NCBI GenBank assembly: GCA_001275005.1
Contig: JWZX01001086.1
Location: 1 to 14,404, forward strand
Direction of reading: 5' to 3'
From: Chrysochromulina tobinii
Lineage: Eukaryota > Haptophyta > Prymnesiales > Chrysochromulinaceae
DNA length: 14,404 bases
The notes under the pieces: model-generated
What the model was told of the DNA's origin: nothing
The model's database searches: none
Seen by the model: only the letters and a program-made list of their open reading frames with translations
Position numbers and translations under genes: made by a program
Shown: positions 1 through 6,753 of the stretch, piece by piece
Position numbering within the stretch: the first letter of the stretch is position 1
Layout: the number at the start of each line of letters is the position of its first letter

Positions 1-40
1 GGGAGGGGAGGATGAGTGAAGGGGGGGGAGGGGGGAGTGG
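1..40 (+). other. G-run tract, possible G-quadruplex
   Basis: The window opens with G runs at 1-3, 5-8, 21-28 and 30-35 on the plus strand, separated by single A residues and one 12-nt loop. Runs of three or more G in this arrangement can form a quadruplex if the 8-G run supplies two strands. Nothing links it to a gene inside the window. Confidence 0.4.
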
Positions 41-120
41 TCATCAACGAGATGGCCATCTCGAGACTGACCTCCCGAAGGCATAGATCGAGGAGGAGGG
101 CGAGAGGGCCGCCTGGACGG

Positions 121-256
121 CGGTCCGCATCGAGTCCGCCTCGGTCCCAAATCGCCGAGCGTACCTAATTAGGGAGGGGAACGGGCGCCGTGGTGATCAC
201 TTGCATGCATCGGTCCGCATCGAGTCCGCCTCGGTCCCAAAAGTGCCGTGCGTACC
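121..256 (+). repeat. 90-bp-spaced direct repeat (30 nt, two copies)
   Basis: An identical 30-nt sequence occurs at 121-150 and 211-240. It begins CGGTCCGCATCGAG and ends CTCGGTCCCAA. After each copy, about 16 further bases are similar (gcc-g-gcgtacc), so this looks like a partly decayed tandem duplication with a 90-nt period. The intervening sequence is not otherwise repeated. No gene is apparent over it. Confidence 0.85.
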
Positions 257-312
257 AGCCAGCATCCGTCGCCACCAGACCATAGCCCGCGCTCGAAGGT
301 GGAGGCGACGTG

Positions 313-476
313 CTGTGGCAGGTGGAGGCGACGGTGGTGATGCACTCAGTGACAGTCCACGGAGCCATCAGGAGTCCATCAGGAGTCCATCAGAGGCCAT
401 CAGGAGTCCATCAGAGGCCATCAGAGGCCATCAGAGGCCATCAGAGGCGCTCACCTGTGGCAGGTGGAGGCGACGG
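313..476 (+). repeat. 22-nt direct repeat flanking a minisatellite
   Basis: The 22-nt sequence at 313-334 (core GTGGCAGGTGGAGGCGACGG) recurs exactly at 455-476. A partial copy (AGGTGGAGGCGACG) lies at 297-310. The two full copies bracket the 10/11-nt tandem array at 361-453, which suggests that the whole block arose by local duplication or slippage. Confidence 0.8.
361..453 (+). repeat. 10/11-nt minisatellite, nine units
   Basis: Nine units are visible: GGAGCCATCA, then a mixture of 11-nt GGAGTCCATCA and 10-nt GAGGCCATCA, ending with the degenerate GAGGCGCTCA. Two unit types are interleaved (11, 11, 10, 11, 10, 10, 10). The mixture of 10 and 11 nt breaks any reading frame, so it is not coding. 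The last unit overlaps the stop codon of the tentative minus-strand ORF. Confidence 0.9.
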
Positions 477-1560
477 CGATCGCCGTGGGTGAGCAACGAC
501 TCAATTGTTGATAGCCACGCTCGCCCACCCCCATAGGGACGCCAGCCGCGCCGCCCATGAGCATGGCGCCCGTCAGCTGCTGCTGACTCAGCGCGCCACC
601 ATAGAGGCCCTCGCGGCTGCCCGCATGCAACGGAGCGCATGCATGCAGGCTCATCTCCCCATGCATGCGGCTGCATGGCCTCGAACGGTCCCTCGATGCA
701 TGCACGCTCCCCGGGCGCGAATTGTTGGGCGTCGCCGGGAGCGACGAGTCGACGCCCTGCGGGAACGCGGACCATGGCGGCGCGCCCGCATTCCAGCTCA
801 GCACGGCGCTCGGAGCCACGCAGACAGACGCCGTGCTGAGCGCCGCCGTGCTGAGCGCCGCCGTGCTGCAGCACGGCGCTAGCAAGGCGGCGCCGTTGAC
901 CGCAGAGCGGGCGGCGACAAAGGTGGCGCCGCCGAGAGCAGGACCATCCGCGCCGCCGCCAGCACTGGCGCTGCCAGCCGCGTGCGTCCCAATGGAGCCT
1001 GGCGCGGCCGCGGTGCGCATGCTGCCGCTGCGCGGACGAGCCGCGTCGCTCGAGGGCGTGGCACCGTCGAGCCCTCCTGCGCCAGCGTATCCCACCTGCG
1101 TCAGCGTGACGGACTGCGGCGGTCGGTCGATGAAGCCACGCGTGTGCCCGGGCGTGCTCGGGCGGCTGTGCGGCGGCGCGCTTGGCGGCGTCATCGTCGG
1201 CCTGCCCTCGCCAGACGCCGGCCTCGAAGCCGCCGCCGTCCGGTCGGTCAGCGGGCCCATGAGGCCAACCTTTTCGCGCGAGCTGGGCCGGAGGAGCTGC
1301 GCGTCGCCGTACTGCGTGAGCGATGCGCTGTGCGCCTCGTACGACAGCCCTTCGCTCCACCCGGGAGAAAGGCCGCTCTCCTTGCGTGGCAGTAGCGTGC
1401 CGCGCTCCGCCTCGGGCGGCAACATCCAGCGCGGCTTGGCCGGCCACGGCTTGGGCGGCCTGCCCGTCCGCCAACCGCCGCCGCTCGGATCGGCGCCCGG
1501 CTTGTGCGCCGGCCTCACGATGAGTGCGCCCACGAGCTCCGGCTGCGAGAGGAGCACCAT
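451..1560 (-). CDS. Uncertain low-complexity ORF (about 369 aa)
   Basis: I do not recognise this product. The first ATG of the open frame lies at 1560-1558 (MVLLSQPELVGALIV...) and the TGA is at 453-451. The protein is rich in Ala, Ser, Pro and Gly with no clear domain. It has an AALSTAALSTA repeat near 830-870 and a C-terminal Gly/Met/Gln-rich stretch (GALSQQQLTGAMLMGG). The style matches the disordered tail of the PAS gene in this window, and Trp and Gln occur where the opposing frame is Cys/Arg-rich, so I prefer the minus strand. The plus strand is also open over 665-1621 with the same third-position phase, so both frames are GC3-rich and the call is weak. The frame extends 33 nt upstream of the ATG to a TGA and contains a gtttcgccag acceptor-like site at about 1592, so this could be a 3' exon. 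Confidence 0.4.
   Translation of the reverse strand: MVLLSQPELVGALIVRPAHKPGADPSGGGWRTGRPPKPWPAKPRWMLPPEAERGTLLPRKESGLSPGWSEGLSYEAHSASLTQYGDAQLLRPSSREKVGLMGPLTDRTAAASRPASGEGRPTMTPPSAPPHSRPSTPGHTRGFIDRPPQSVTLTQVGYAGAGGLDGATPSSDAARPRSGSMRTAAAPGSIGTHAAGSASAGGGADGPALGGATFVAARSAVNGAALLAPCCSTAALSTAALSTASVCVAPSAVLSWNAGAPPWSAFPQGVDSSLPATPNNSRPGSVHASRDRSRPCSRMHGEMSLHACAPLHAGSREGLYGGALSQQQLTGAMLMGGAAGVPMGVGERGYQQLSRCSPTAIAVASTCHR
860..877. repeat. Perfect 18-bp palindrome
   Basis: GCCGTGCTGCAGCACGGC reads identically on both strands. It is the end product of a short tandem repeat (TGCTGAGCGCCGCCG units from about 833). The CAGCACGGCGC half also occurs at 799-809 and many times in the PAS gene at 11.6-13.8 kb. 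Confidence 0.85.
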
Positions 1561-2105
1561 CGGGCACGGCGAAACACAGGAGTGCGCCACCCTGGCGAAA
1601 CCGACGTCTCATTCACGATGAGACAAGTCAAGTCAACGTGACCGATCCAGGGATCTATACACAGGCTCACTAACCAACGGTCTGCACTCGCGAGTGAGAC
1701 TCTCGAGGGAGAGTGCTTCATGTACCTATCTTATGTACATGTACGAGTATGAACAAATTGTTGTGTGTCTCTTAACCGCGCGGATCAGTCGCAGAGACGT
1801 GTTTTTGTTCGCGCGATAAGAGGTTGCGATTCACACGCCAAAGTTTTTGTTCACAGCCGCTTCGCAAATGAATTTCTAGCTGATCTCGCCAGGCAAGGTG
1901 CGCAATGCTCACCGCGATCACCACGGCGAACGTCGCGCCTCCAGAGTGCCAGGCTGCTCGAAGCGGCAGCTTTCGAGCTCGCCTGTCAGGCCCGGTGCTC
2001 AGGCAGCCTGCCGCGTGCTGCGGAAGGGAGTGCTGCGTCCGATGCACTTGGCGTTGCCGGCGCTGACGCCAGTCCCCTGCCTTTCCGTGCTCTCAGACCG
2101 GTGCA
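1561..2105. promoter_or_regulatory. Divergent intergenic region with inverted repeats
   Basis: This 545-bp stretch has lower GC than its surroundings and separates the tentative minus ORF from the plus-strand plastid protein, so it probably holds both promoters. It contains a perfect 12-bp palindrome CACTCGCGAGTG at 1685-1696, an adjacent inverted repeat ACTCTC/GAGAGT (1699-1704 and 1709-1714), and the palindrome GTACATGTAC at 1735-1744. I see no TATA-like element that I would defend. Short open frames here start with GTG or look like shadows. Confidence 0.4.
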
Positions 2106-2754
2106 ATGTTCAAGCTCGTCGTCGCCGTGGGCATTGGCCTCGCTTCGGCCTTCAATGCGCCCGCCTCCATGCAGCAGCTGACGCGCGCGTCGGTCTCGAC
2201 GTCATCCAACGTTGAGATGTTCTTCAAGGCCGGCGGCGCGCCCAAGAAGGGCGCGCTGCAGGGCTTCAAGGGCGTGCGCCCCCTCTCGCCCAAATCCAAC
2301 TGTGCGCGCCACGCCCGCTCCCGGGGACACGTGGGCGGCGGCGCGCGAGCAGCGTCGCGGCGGCCCGAGCGGGCCGTGCGCACCAAGCCCACTCCTCAAG
2401 TGGCGCTCCCCGCTGACCCGTGCCCATCTGTGTTGCCTGTCCGGCGCAGACCCGTCGACAAGCAACATTCAAAAGCAGGCCAACGGCTTCGGCTCGTTCG
2501 TGCAGAAGTTCCAGAAAGCTTCGGGCAAGTCCAAGTACGGCGTGCCTATCTTCCTGCCCAACGGCAACGTCAACCCCGCGTACCTCGCGGCAGAGCGCGC
2601 GGAGGCCCGTGCGCAGTCGACGAAAAACACAAAGGCGGCGGAGGCCAAGCGCAAGAGCCTGATCAGCAAGAAGTCGTTCGAGCTGGCGGACTACGTGCGC
2701 AAGAAGGTCGGCGAGGTGGGCTCGGGCAAGGACTACTACCAGAGCGGCCGCTAA
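2106..2754 (+). CDS. Plastid-targeted protein of unknown function, two exons
   Basis: Exon 1 is 2106-2301 and exon 2 is 2450-2754 (TAA 2752-2754), giving 166 aa. The start was chosen because it opens a hydrophobic signal peptide, MFKLVVAVGIGLASAF. The ASAF (residues 13-16) followed by NAP and a Ser/Thr-rich stretch (about 17-36) is the bipartite presequence used to cross the extra membranes of red-lineage secondary plastids. The mature part begins near VEMFFKAGG and continues GALQGFKGVRPLSPKSN. Exon 2 carries YGVPIFLPNGNVNPAYLAAE, a Lys/Ala-rich charged helix, and ends KDYYQSGR. The intron is phase 1 and the junction codon becomes Tyr (SNY-PSTSN). I see no transmembrane segment in the mature protein. 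I do not recognise the family. A small photosystem- or antenna-associated subunit is conceivable, but nothing in the sequence proves it. The next gene downstream, minE, is convergent. Confidence 0.82.
2302..2449 (+). other. Spliceosomal intron, 148 nt, phase 1
   Basis: The donor is ACT|GTGCGC and the acceptor is CCGGCGCAG|ACC. The frame of exon 1 (codons in phase with 2106) differs from that of exon 2. Removing 2302-2449 joins T and AC into a Tyr codon and restores a single open frame. The protein on both sides is low in Cys and Arg, unlike the read-through translations. Confidence 0.8.
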
Positions 2755-3663
2755 ATCGCTCGACACGGCGCCTTGCTCAGGCGGGGCGGCGAGGATTGCT
2801 CGCGCTGGTCGCTAACGCTCACGCCCCTGCAGTGGCGGGTCGCAAATGGTGACCGTCAGAGCCCTCCCCTCTTCCCTCGTCCAAGACTCATGAACGAGAG
2901 GAGAGGAGACGCCTCGTGCTCGGGAACTTGCTCGCGCCTTTCCTTCCAAACCGACACATGTACGCGCGGCGGCGACGGCGGCACTTTGGTGCGGTGGAGG
3001 AGACGGTCTCGCGTAGTGAACATCTCGTGACTCTGTAGCAGAAAGGGTTGACTTTGGACTGACACAAACCCCCTGAGGCGCACACGCGAGACGCGACACA
3101 CGGGTCACCGCGCTGATCGGCCGTGGAGGGCCCCGGCACCGGCTGGGGCTCGGACGTCCGGCGCGCGCTGGCGCACGGCACCGGCCGTCGAGACACGTCT
3201 CACCTGACAGACGGTACCTGTGTGACTGCCAAGGGAAGGACGGTACCCGCCCGAACGAGATGGGCATGCACGGCATCGGCGACGCCGGTTCGGTTCGCAC
3301 GCGCGACCCGACCTCACAGCCGAATTCCACCGCGAGACACCGCCGCGTCCGCCGGTGATGAACGACCCGGAACACGGGAACAGTTACAGTATTGCCGGTG
3401 ACTCTGTAGTACCAAGTACAGAGCTCGGCTAGTTTATTCCACCTCTCCTCTCGACTGTTGCCGCGGTTGCCTATGTTCTCCGCGGGCAGGCTGCAAACTC
3501 TCGTGTCTCGATGCGCGCGGCCCTCCCGGTATCGCGCCCGGTTTGATTTCACGGTTGTGTGCGCGCACCGGTGGCCGCGAGCGTGCGCCAGCCGCGCTCC
3601 AACTCTCCTCGCCCGCATGGTCGCGCGCCTTCGCCTGCGCATCGCATCCCCCATCTCGCACTC
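2755..3663. other. Convergent intergenic region, no gene seen
   Basis: These 909 bp lie between the 3' ends of the plastid-protein gene and minE. Open frames here (for example on the minus strand across 2812-3654) are Arg/Pro-rich, lack any recognisable motif and run into the 3' end of minE. I see no tRNA-like box B. A 9-nt direct repeat GACGGTACC occurs at 3210-3218 and 3239-3247. It presumably holds the 3' UTRs and poly(A) sites of both neighbours. Confidence 0.5.
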
Positions 3664-4241
3664 TCAGGCCGCCATATCGCCCATGGGCATCGTCAAGCCC
3701 ACGCTCGTGATGCCGTCGCGTGATGACCCCGTAGCCATGGTGCGGAGCGGGAAGGAGGCGGTGTAGAGCGTGAGGCGATCGTCGCTCTGCAGGTTGAACT
3801 GCACGTCGGCAGTATCGATATTCACGTACCTGCGGACGGCGGCGCGGAGCGTGAGAGGAGTGCAAGGCGGCGGCGGGCAGGTGGCAGGTTGGTGAGGTGG
3901 CTGCCAGATTACTTGGCGACGACCTGCTGGATCTCATCCCGGATCTTGCGGAGCGTGATCTCATCGAGGCCGGTGCGGTCATGCGCGAGCACCACCTTGA
4001 GCCGGCTCGCCGCCGTCCCGCCGGCGGCGCCCTCGGTTCCGCGCCTGCTCTTGCTCGTGGCAATTTGACGGTCGTACAGCACGCCGGTGAGGAAGTCCAT
4101 CAGACCCATGTTCACGACGGGCGTGCGCACGAAGGCAGCGGGGAAAGCGGCGGCGTGGCTCGGCCGCGCGGGCGCATGGGCGCCGAGCACGAGCGCGGAG
4201 GCGGCCGAGACGTGGAGCAGCAGAGCAAGAGCAGCCGCCAT
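3664..4241 (-). CDS. minE: Nuclear-encoded plastid division factor MinE
   Basis: MinE is the topological specificity factor that sets the FtsZ division site by regulating MinD. In algae and plants it acts inside the plastid. Exon 1 is 4241-3913 and exon 2 is 3829-3664 (TGA 3666-3664), giving 164 aa. Residues 1-16 are a hydrophobic signal-like segment and about 17-44 an Ala/Pro/Arg presequence. GLMDFLTGVLYD (46-57) matches the amphipathic membrane-targeting start of MinE. LKVVLAHDRTGLDEITLRKI and RDEIQQVVAK (81-110) are the MinD-binding strand and the first helix. YVNIDTADVQF, then LTLYTASFPL (111-138), match the dimerisation core. A Gly/Ala/Ser linker at about 62-80 is roughly 15 residues longer than in Escherichia coli MinE, and a 24-residue C-terminal extension follows. 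The intron splits the codon of Lys110. It diverges from the coiled-coil gene with 160 bp between starts. Confidence 0.95.
3830..3912 (-). other. minE intron, 83 nt, phase 2
   Basis: On the minus strand the donor is GCCAA|GTAATCT and the acceptor GTCCGCAG|GTACGTG. AA joins G to form the Lys codon inside the conserved VAK-YVNID stretch of MinE, so family conservation confirms both borders. The unspliced transcript reads AAG TAA, a stop immediately at the donor. Confidence 0.93.
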
Positions 4242-4401
4242 TGGAATCGGCGGACGGCACGCGCGTGTGCGAAATCAAGTCGACGAAACTCCCGTCCCAC
4301 GAACTAAACGAAGCGAAAAGACTCTTAGAAACCCCTTCACGGGAAACTACTGTTCATGTTGTTACAAGATGGCAGGCAATTGACTTGACAAACTTTTGTC
4401 A
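4242..4401. promoter_or_regulatory. Short divergent promoter region, minE / coiled-coil gene
   Basis: Only 160 bp separate the two start codons. The base composition drops markedly (AT-rich from about 4270), which fits a shared bidirectional promoter and two 5' UTRs. No canonical TATA box is evident. A perfect inverted repeat sits at its plus-strand end. Confidence 0.5.
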
Positions 4402-4402
4402 A
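4385..4402. repeat. Perfect 8-bp inverted repeat touching the start codon
   Basis: TTGACAAA-CT-TTTGTCAA spans 4385-4402, and its last A is the A of the ATG at 4402. A TTGACTTGACA direct echo precedes it. It could be a factor-binding site or a small hairpin in the 5' UTR. Confidence 0.6.
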
Positions 4403-5916
4403 TGGCTTGCACCACAATGCCGATCTCTCCCGAGTCACGCAAGCCGCTGCACACGCAAGTGCAGAACCTGCGCGAGGAGCGGATCAACCTGCTGGAGACG
4501 GTGCGCGCGCTCCGCGAGGACAAGGACAATCTGCGTGTCCAGCTCGCCGCCGCCTCGCGCCGCATCTCCGAGCTCGACGCCAAGGTGGATGACGGCGACA
4601 TGAAGCGCGCGAGCCTGCAAGACGAGTGCAACGCGATCCGGCAGACGTCGCAGATGCACGAGACCATCGCCAGCCAACTGCGCGGCGAGGCCACGGCCTG
4701 GCAGGCACGCCTCACGCACACTGAGTCCGAGCACTCACGGCGGACGCTGGCCCACGAGCGCGACTTCAAGCAGGCGGAGGACAAGTGGGCGCAGGAGCGG
4801 TACCAGATGATGAGCGAGCTGCTCGCGGCGCAGGCGGAGAAGCGTTCCGCCGAGGAGAACTGGCGCATGCTCGCCGCCGAGTCCTCCCGCAGCAAGCAAC
4901 TGCTTGAGGCGCAGCGCGACGACGCGATGCACCGGTGCGCCCGTGCGGAGCAGTCGCTGGCGCTGGCGATGCAGGAGAAGGCGGTCCTGGCGGAGCAGCT
5001 GTCGCACACGGCGAACCGGGCCAGCGAGGAGCGCTTCGTCCTCGAGCATCAGCGCGGCGAGGCTGAGAAGCGCGCTGCCGAAGCCATTCGACGCGCCGAG
5101 GAAGTTCGGAGATCCGAGGAGATTCGGAGGGCAGAGGAGGTGACGCGAGCTCGTGAGAATGAGGTGGCGCAGGCGCGCCAGCGGCTCGAGTATGAGCGCA
5201 CGAAGGCGAACGAGGCGCTCGCGCAGGTCACTCATGAGAAACGACAGGCGGAGGCACGTCTCTCTGTGGAACGGGTGGCGGCAGAGGCGGCGCAATCCCT
5301 CGCGCGTCGTGAAGCGGCTCTGCGATCGCAAATGGAGTCGGCCGAGTGGGCGCTGGGCAACCGCATCGCCGCTGCGCACGCCGCGGCCGCTGCCAGCCGC
5401 GGCTCGTCGCCACCGCCCCGCTACTCGCCGCCGCTGTCCAACAGCCCAACCAACCTCTACTCAACAATGTCGTCCCCGTCGCCTTACGCACCCCCTGCAT
5501 ACGCACCCCCATCCCCGTACGTGCCCCCGCCGCCGTACGTGTCCCCGCCGCCGTATGTGCCGCCGCCGCCGCCGCCGCCGCCGCCGCCTTCGGGTTATGC
5601 TGTCGCGAGCCCCCACCTAGCGCGGGCGGAGTCCAGGCTGGCGGCGGCCGCGGCGTCGTTGAACTCGTCGCGGCAAGCCGCAGCCCAGTCCTCGGTTTCG
5701 TCAGGCTCGCCAACTCCCTTCTCGCCGCCGCCGCGCTTCACTCCGCCGCCGCCGCGTTTCACTCCGGAGGGCGCCGCCCCCTCATTTCCACAGCCGTCGA
5801 CGCCGACGCCGCCCGGCAGCGCTGCTGCGGGCCTCTATGCGTCGCTCCGCGATCCGCTCACTGGCAGCGTGATCCGCGATCGCGTGCGCGTGCCGAGCAC
5901 GTCGTATGGATACTGA
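4402..5916 (+). CDS. Long coiled-coil protein with Pro/Tyr-rich C-terminus
   Basis: This is a single exon of 504 aa. ATG 4402 is the first ATG after an in-frame TGA at 4381; ATG 4417 (MPISPESRK) is an alternative start. Residues about 15-330 are charged Glu/Arg/Ala/Gln heptads typical of a long coiled coil, including a 7-residue RAEEVRRSEEIRRAEEV repeat near 5095-5145. From residue 334 the protein turns abruptly into a disordered tail: PPPRYSPPLS, several Y-A/V-x-PP repeats (5485-5560), ten consecutive prolines (387-396), an Ala-rich helix, and a duplicated PPPRFTP motif. The C-terminus (YASLRDPLTGSVIRDRVRVP) is less biased and may be a conserved tail. I do not recognise a named family. The form suggests a cytoskeletal, basal-body or scaffold protein, but that is inference. 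Proline repeats of this kind can bind profilin, SH3 or WW-type partners. Confidence 0.82.
   Translation: MACTTMPISPESRKPLHTQVQNLREERINLLETVRALREDKDNLRVQLAAASRRISELDAKVDDGDMKRASLQDECNAIRQTSQMHETIASQLRGEATAWQARLTHTESEHSRRTLAHERDFKQAEDKWAQERYQMMSELLAAQAEKRSAEENWRMLAAESSRSKQLLEAQRDDAMHRCARAEQSLALAMQEKAVLAEQLSHTANRASEERFVLEHQRGEAEKRAAEAIRRAEEVRRSEEIRRAEEVTRARENEVAQARQRLEYERTKANEALAQVTHEKRQAEARLSVERVAAEAAQSLARREAALRSQMESAEWALGNRIAAAHAAAAASRGSSPPPRYSPPLSNSPTNLYSTMSSPSPYAPPAYAPPSPYVPPPPYVSPPPYVPPPPPPPPPPSGYAVASPHLARAESRLAAAAASLNSSRQAAAQSSVSSGSPTPFSPPPRFTPPPPRFTPEGAAPSFPQPSTPTPPGSAAAGLYASLRDPLTGSVIRDRVRVPSTSYGY
5485..5588 (+). repeat. Tyr-Pro-Pro coding repeat and CCG tract
   Basis: Repeats of 15-18 nt encode YAPPAYAPPSPYVPPPPYV and similar units. 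They lead into an uninterrupted CCG run at 5560-5588 that encodes ten prolines with the following CCT. The tract is in frame, so length changes by whole triplets would be tolerated. Confidence 0.85.
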
Positions 5917-6327
5917 ACGACATAACGGAATGCCTACACCACAACGAACGATTGAGGAATGGGACTCATAGTACATGTACAACTGCAGTGGTTACGTGGC
6001 GGGAGCGCGCGGCACGGTCGGCCTGTCAGTTCGCCGCGCCGGAGCCTCAGCCTGCCCGGGTGGGACGGCTCCGTACGCCTTGTCAACAGTGTATAGTGTG
6101 ACGTCGGTTAGTGTGTATATGCAATATTGGGTACCCTATTGCCACTTTTAATAGCCAAGCTCGCTTCCGTTCGTTCGCAACTGCGTTCCGTGGCACTTCA
6201 TTTGTATGACGCCCATTATTTCGCCTACGTATCGCCGTATAGTTTGAGGACCGGAAACTTGAGAGCGGCGGGATCGCGCCGCCGATACATCGGACGTAGC
6301 CGGCGTGTGGAGCGCATAGTTTGCATA

Positions 6328-6347
6328 GAGTCGACTTCGCTCGACTC
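6328..6347. other. Short perfect hairpin
   Basis: GAGTCGA and TCGACTC (6328-6334 and 6341-6347) are a perfect 7-bp inverted repeat with a CTTCGC loop. It lies in the convergent 3' region and might stabilise an RNA 3' end. No U-tract follows, so it is not a bacterial-type terminator. Confidence 0.55.
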
Positions 6348-6436
6348 CGAGACGCCTCCGCTCATAGCCTAAGCTCCTGTGCTCTTCTGTCGCTCCTCGT
6401 CCCTCAAATCAAAAATCCGCACAAACGCGCGGCCGC

Positions 6437-6465
6437 GGGCCGGGGGCGGGGGGCGGGCCGCCCCC
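6437..6465 (+). other. G-quadruplex motif overlapping an inverted repeat
   Basis: Four G runs (6437-6439, 6442-6446, 6448-6453, 6455-6457) are separated by 1-2 nt and fit the canonical quadruplex pattern. The last two runs also form a perfect 8-bp inverted repeat, GGGGGCGG (6449-6456) with CCGCCCCC (6458-6465). It sits between two convergent genes, where such a structure could slow transcription. Confidence 0.55.
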
Positions 6466-6753
6466 GGCACGCGCCGGACCGTACCCGGTACCCGGGCCGG
6501 CGGCGCGAGATCGGACGCTGCAGCGATTGCCTGAACAGTTTAACTTTACGGAATGTTATTAAGAACCGATGGCGCGCGGAGGTGGGGCGCTTAGTGGAGA
6601 GACGCTCGGCGCTCTGTGTGACCAGATTGTGTGGTGTGGCCGCGTGGCAGCATGGCACTCCAACTCGCAACTGCCAACTCCCATCTCCACTGCGCACCCA
6701 GGCTCTCGTTTGCTGAGGACAGATGCGAGAAGCAGCAGCGGAGGATATTCAAC

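Larger units (their letters stand above)
5917..6753. other. Convergent intergenic region, no gene seen
   Basis: These 837 bp hold the 3' ends of the coiled-coil gene (plus) and the esterase gene (minus). The sequence is AT-richer at 6090-6250, then has a very GC-rich block at 6425-6515. The palindrome GTACATGTAC occurs at 5971-5980, 55 bp after the stop, and is identical to one at 1735-1744. Short frames here encode no recognisable product. Confidence 0.5.

Noticed and set aside
361-453. Possible CRISPR array
   Set aside because: The units are 10-11 nt and directly adjacent with no unique spacers, and the genome is eukaryotic. It is a minisatellite.
431-1612. Minus-strand 393-codon frame rich in Arg, Ala and Gly
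   Set aside because: It has shadow composition (Arg/Ala runs such as RRSERRRLADGQ), no motif, and is out of phase with the better-composed minus frame.
665-1621. Plus-strand 318-codon frame opposite the tentative minus ORF
   Set aside because: It is Cys-rich with no Trp and has no domain. It was kept only as an alternative in the entry for 451-1560 because the strand cannot be settled from composition.
1765-2181. Plus-strand 138-codon frame upstream of the plastid protein
   Set aside because: It begins with GTG, is Ser/Arg/Pro-rich without a motif, and overlaps the signal-peptide start in another frame.
2812-3654. Minus-strand 280-codon frame in the convergent gap
   Set aside because: It is Arg/Pro-rich, has no domain, and overlaps the 3' end of minE in another frame.
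6300-6400. Possible tRNA around the GAGTCGA hairpin
   Set aside because: There is no cloverleaf, box A or box B combination; only one 7-bp stem is present.
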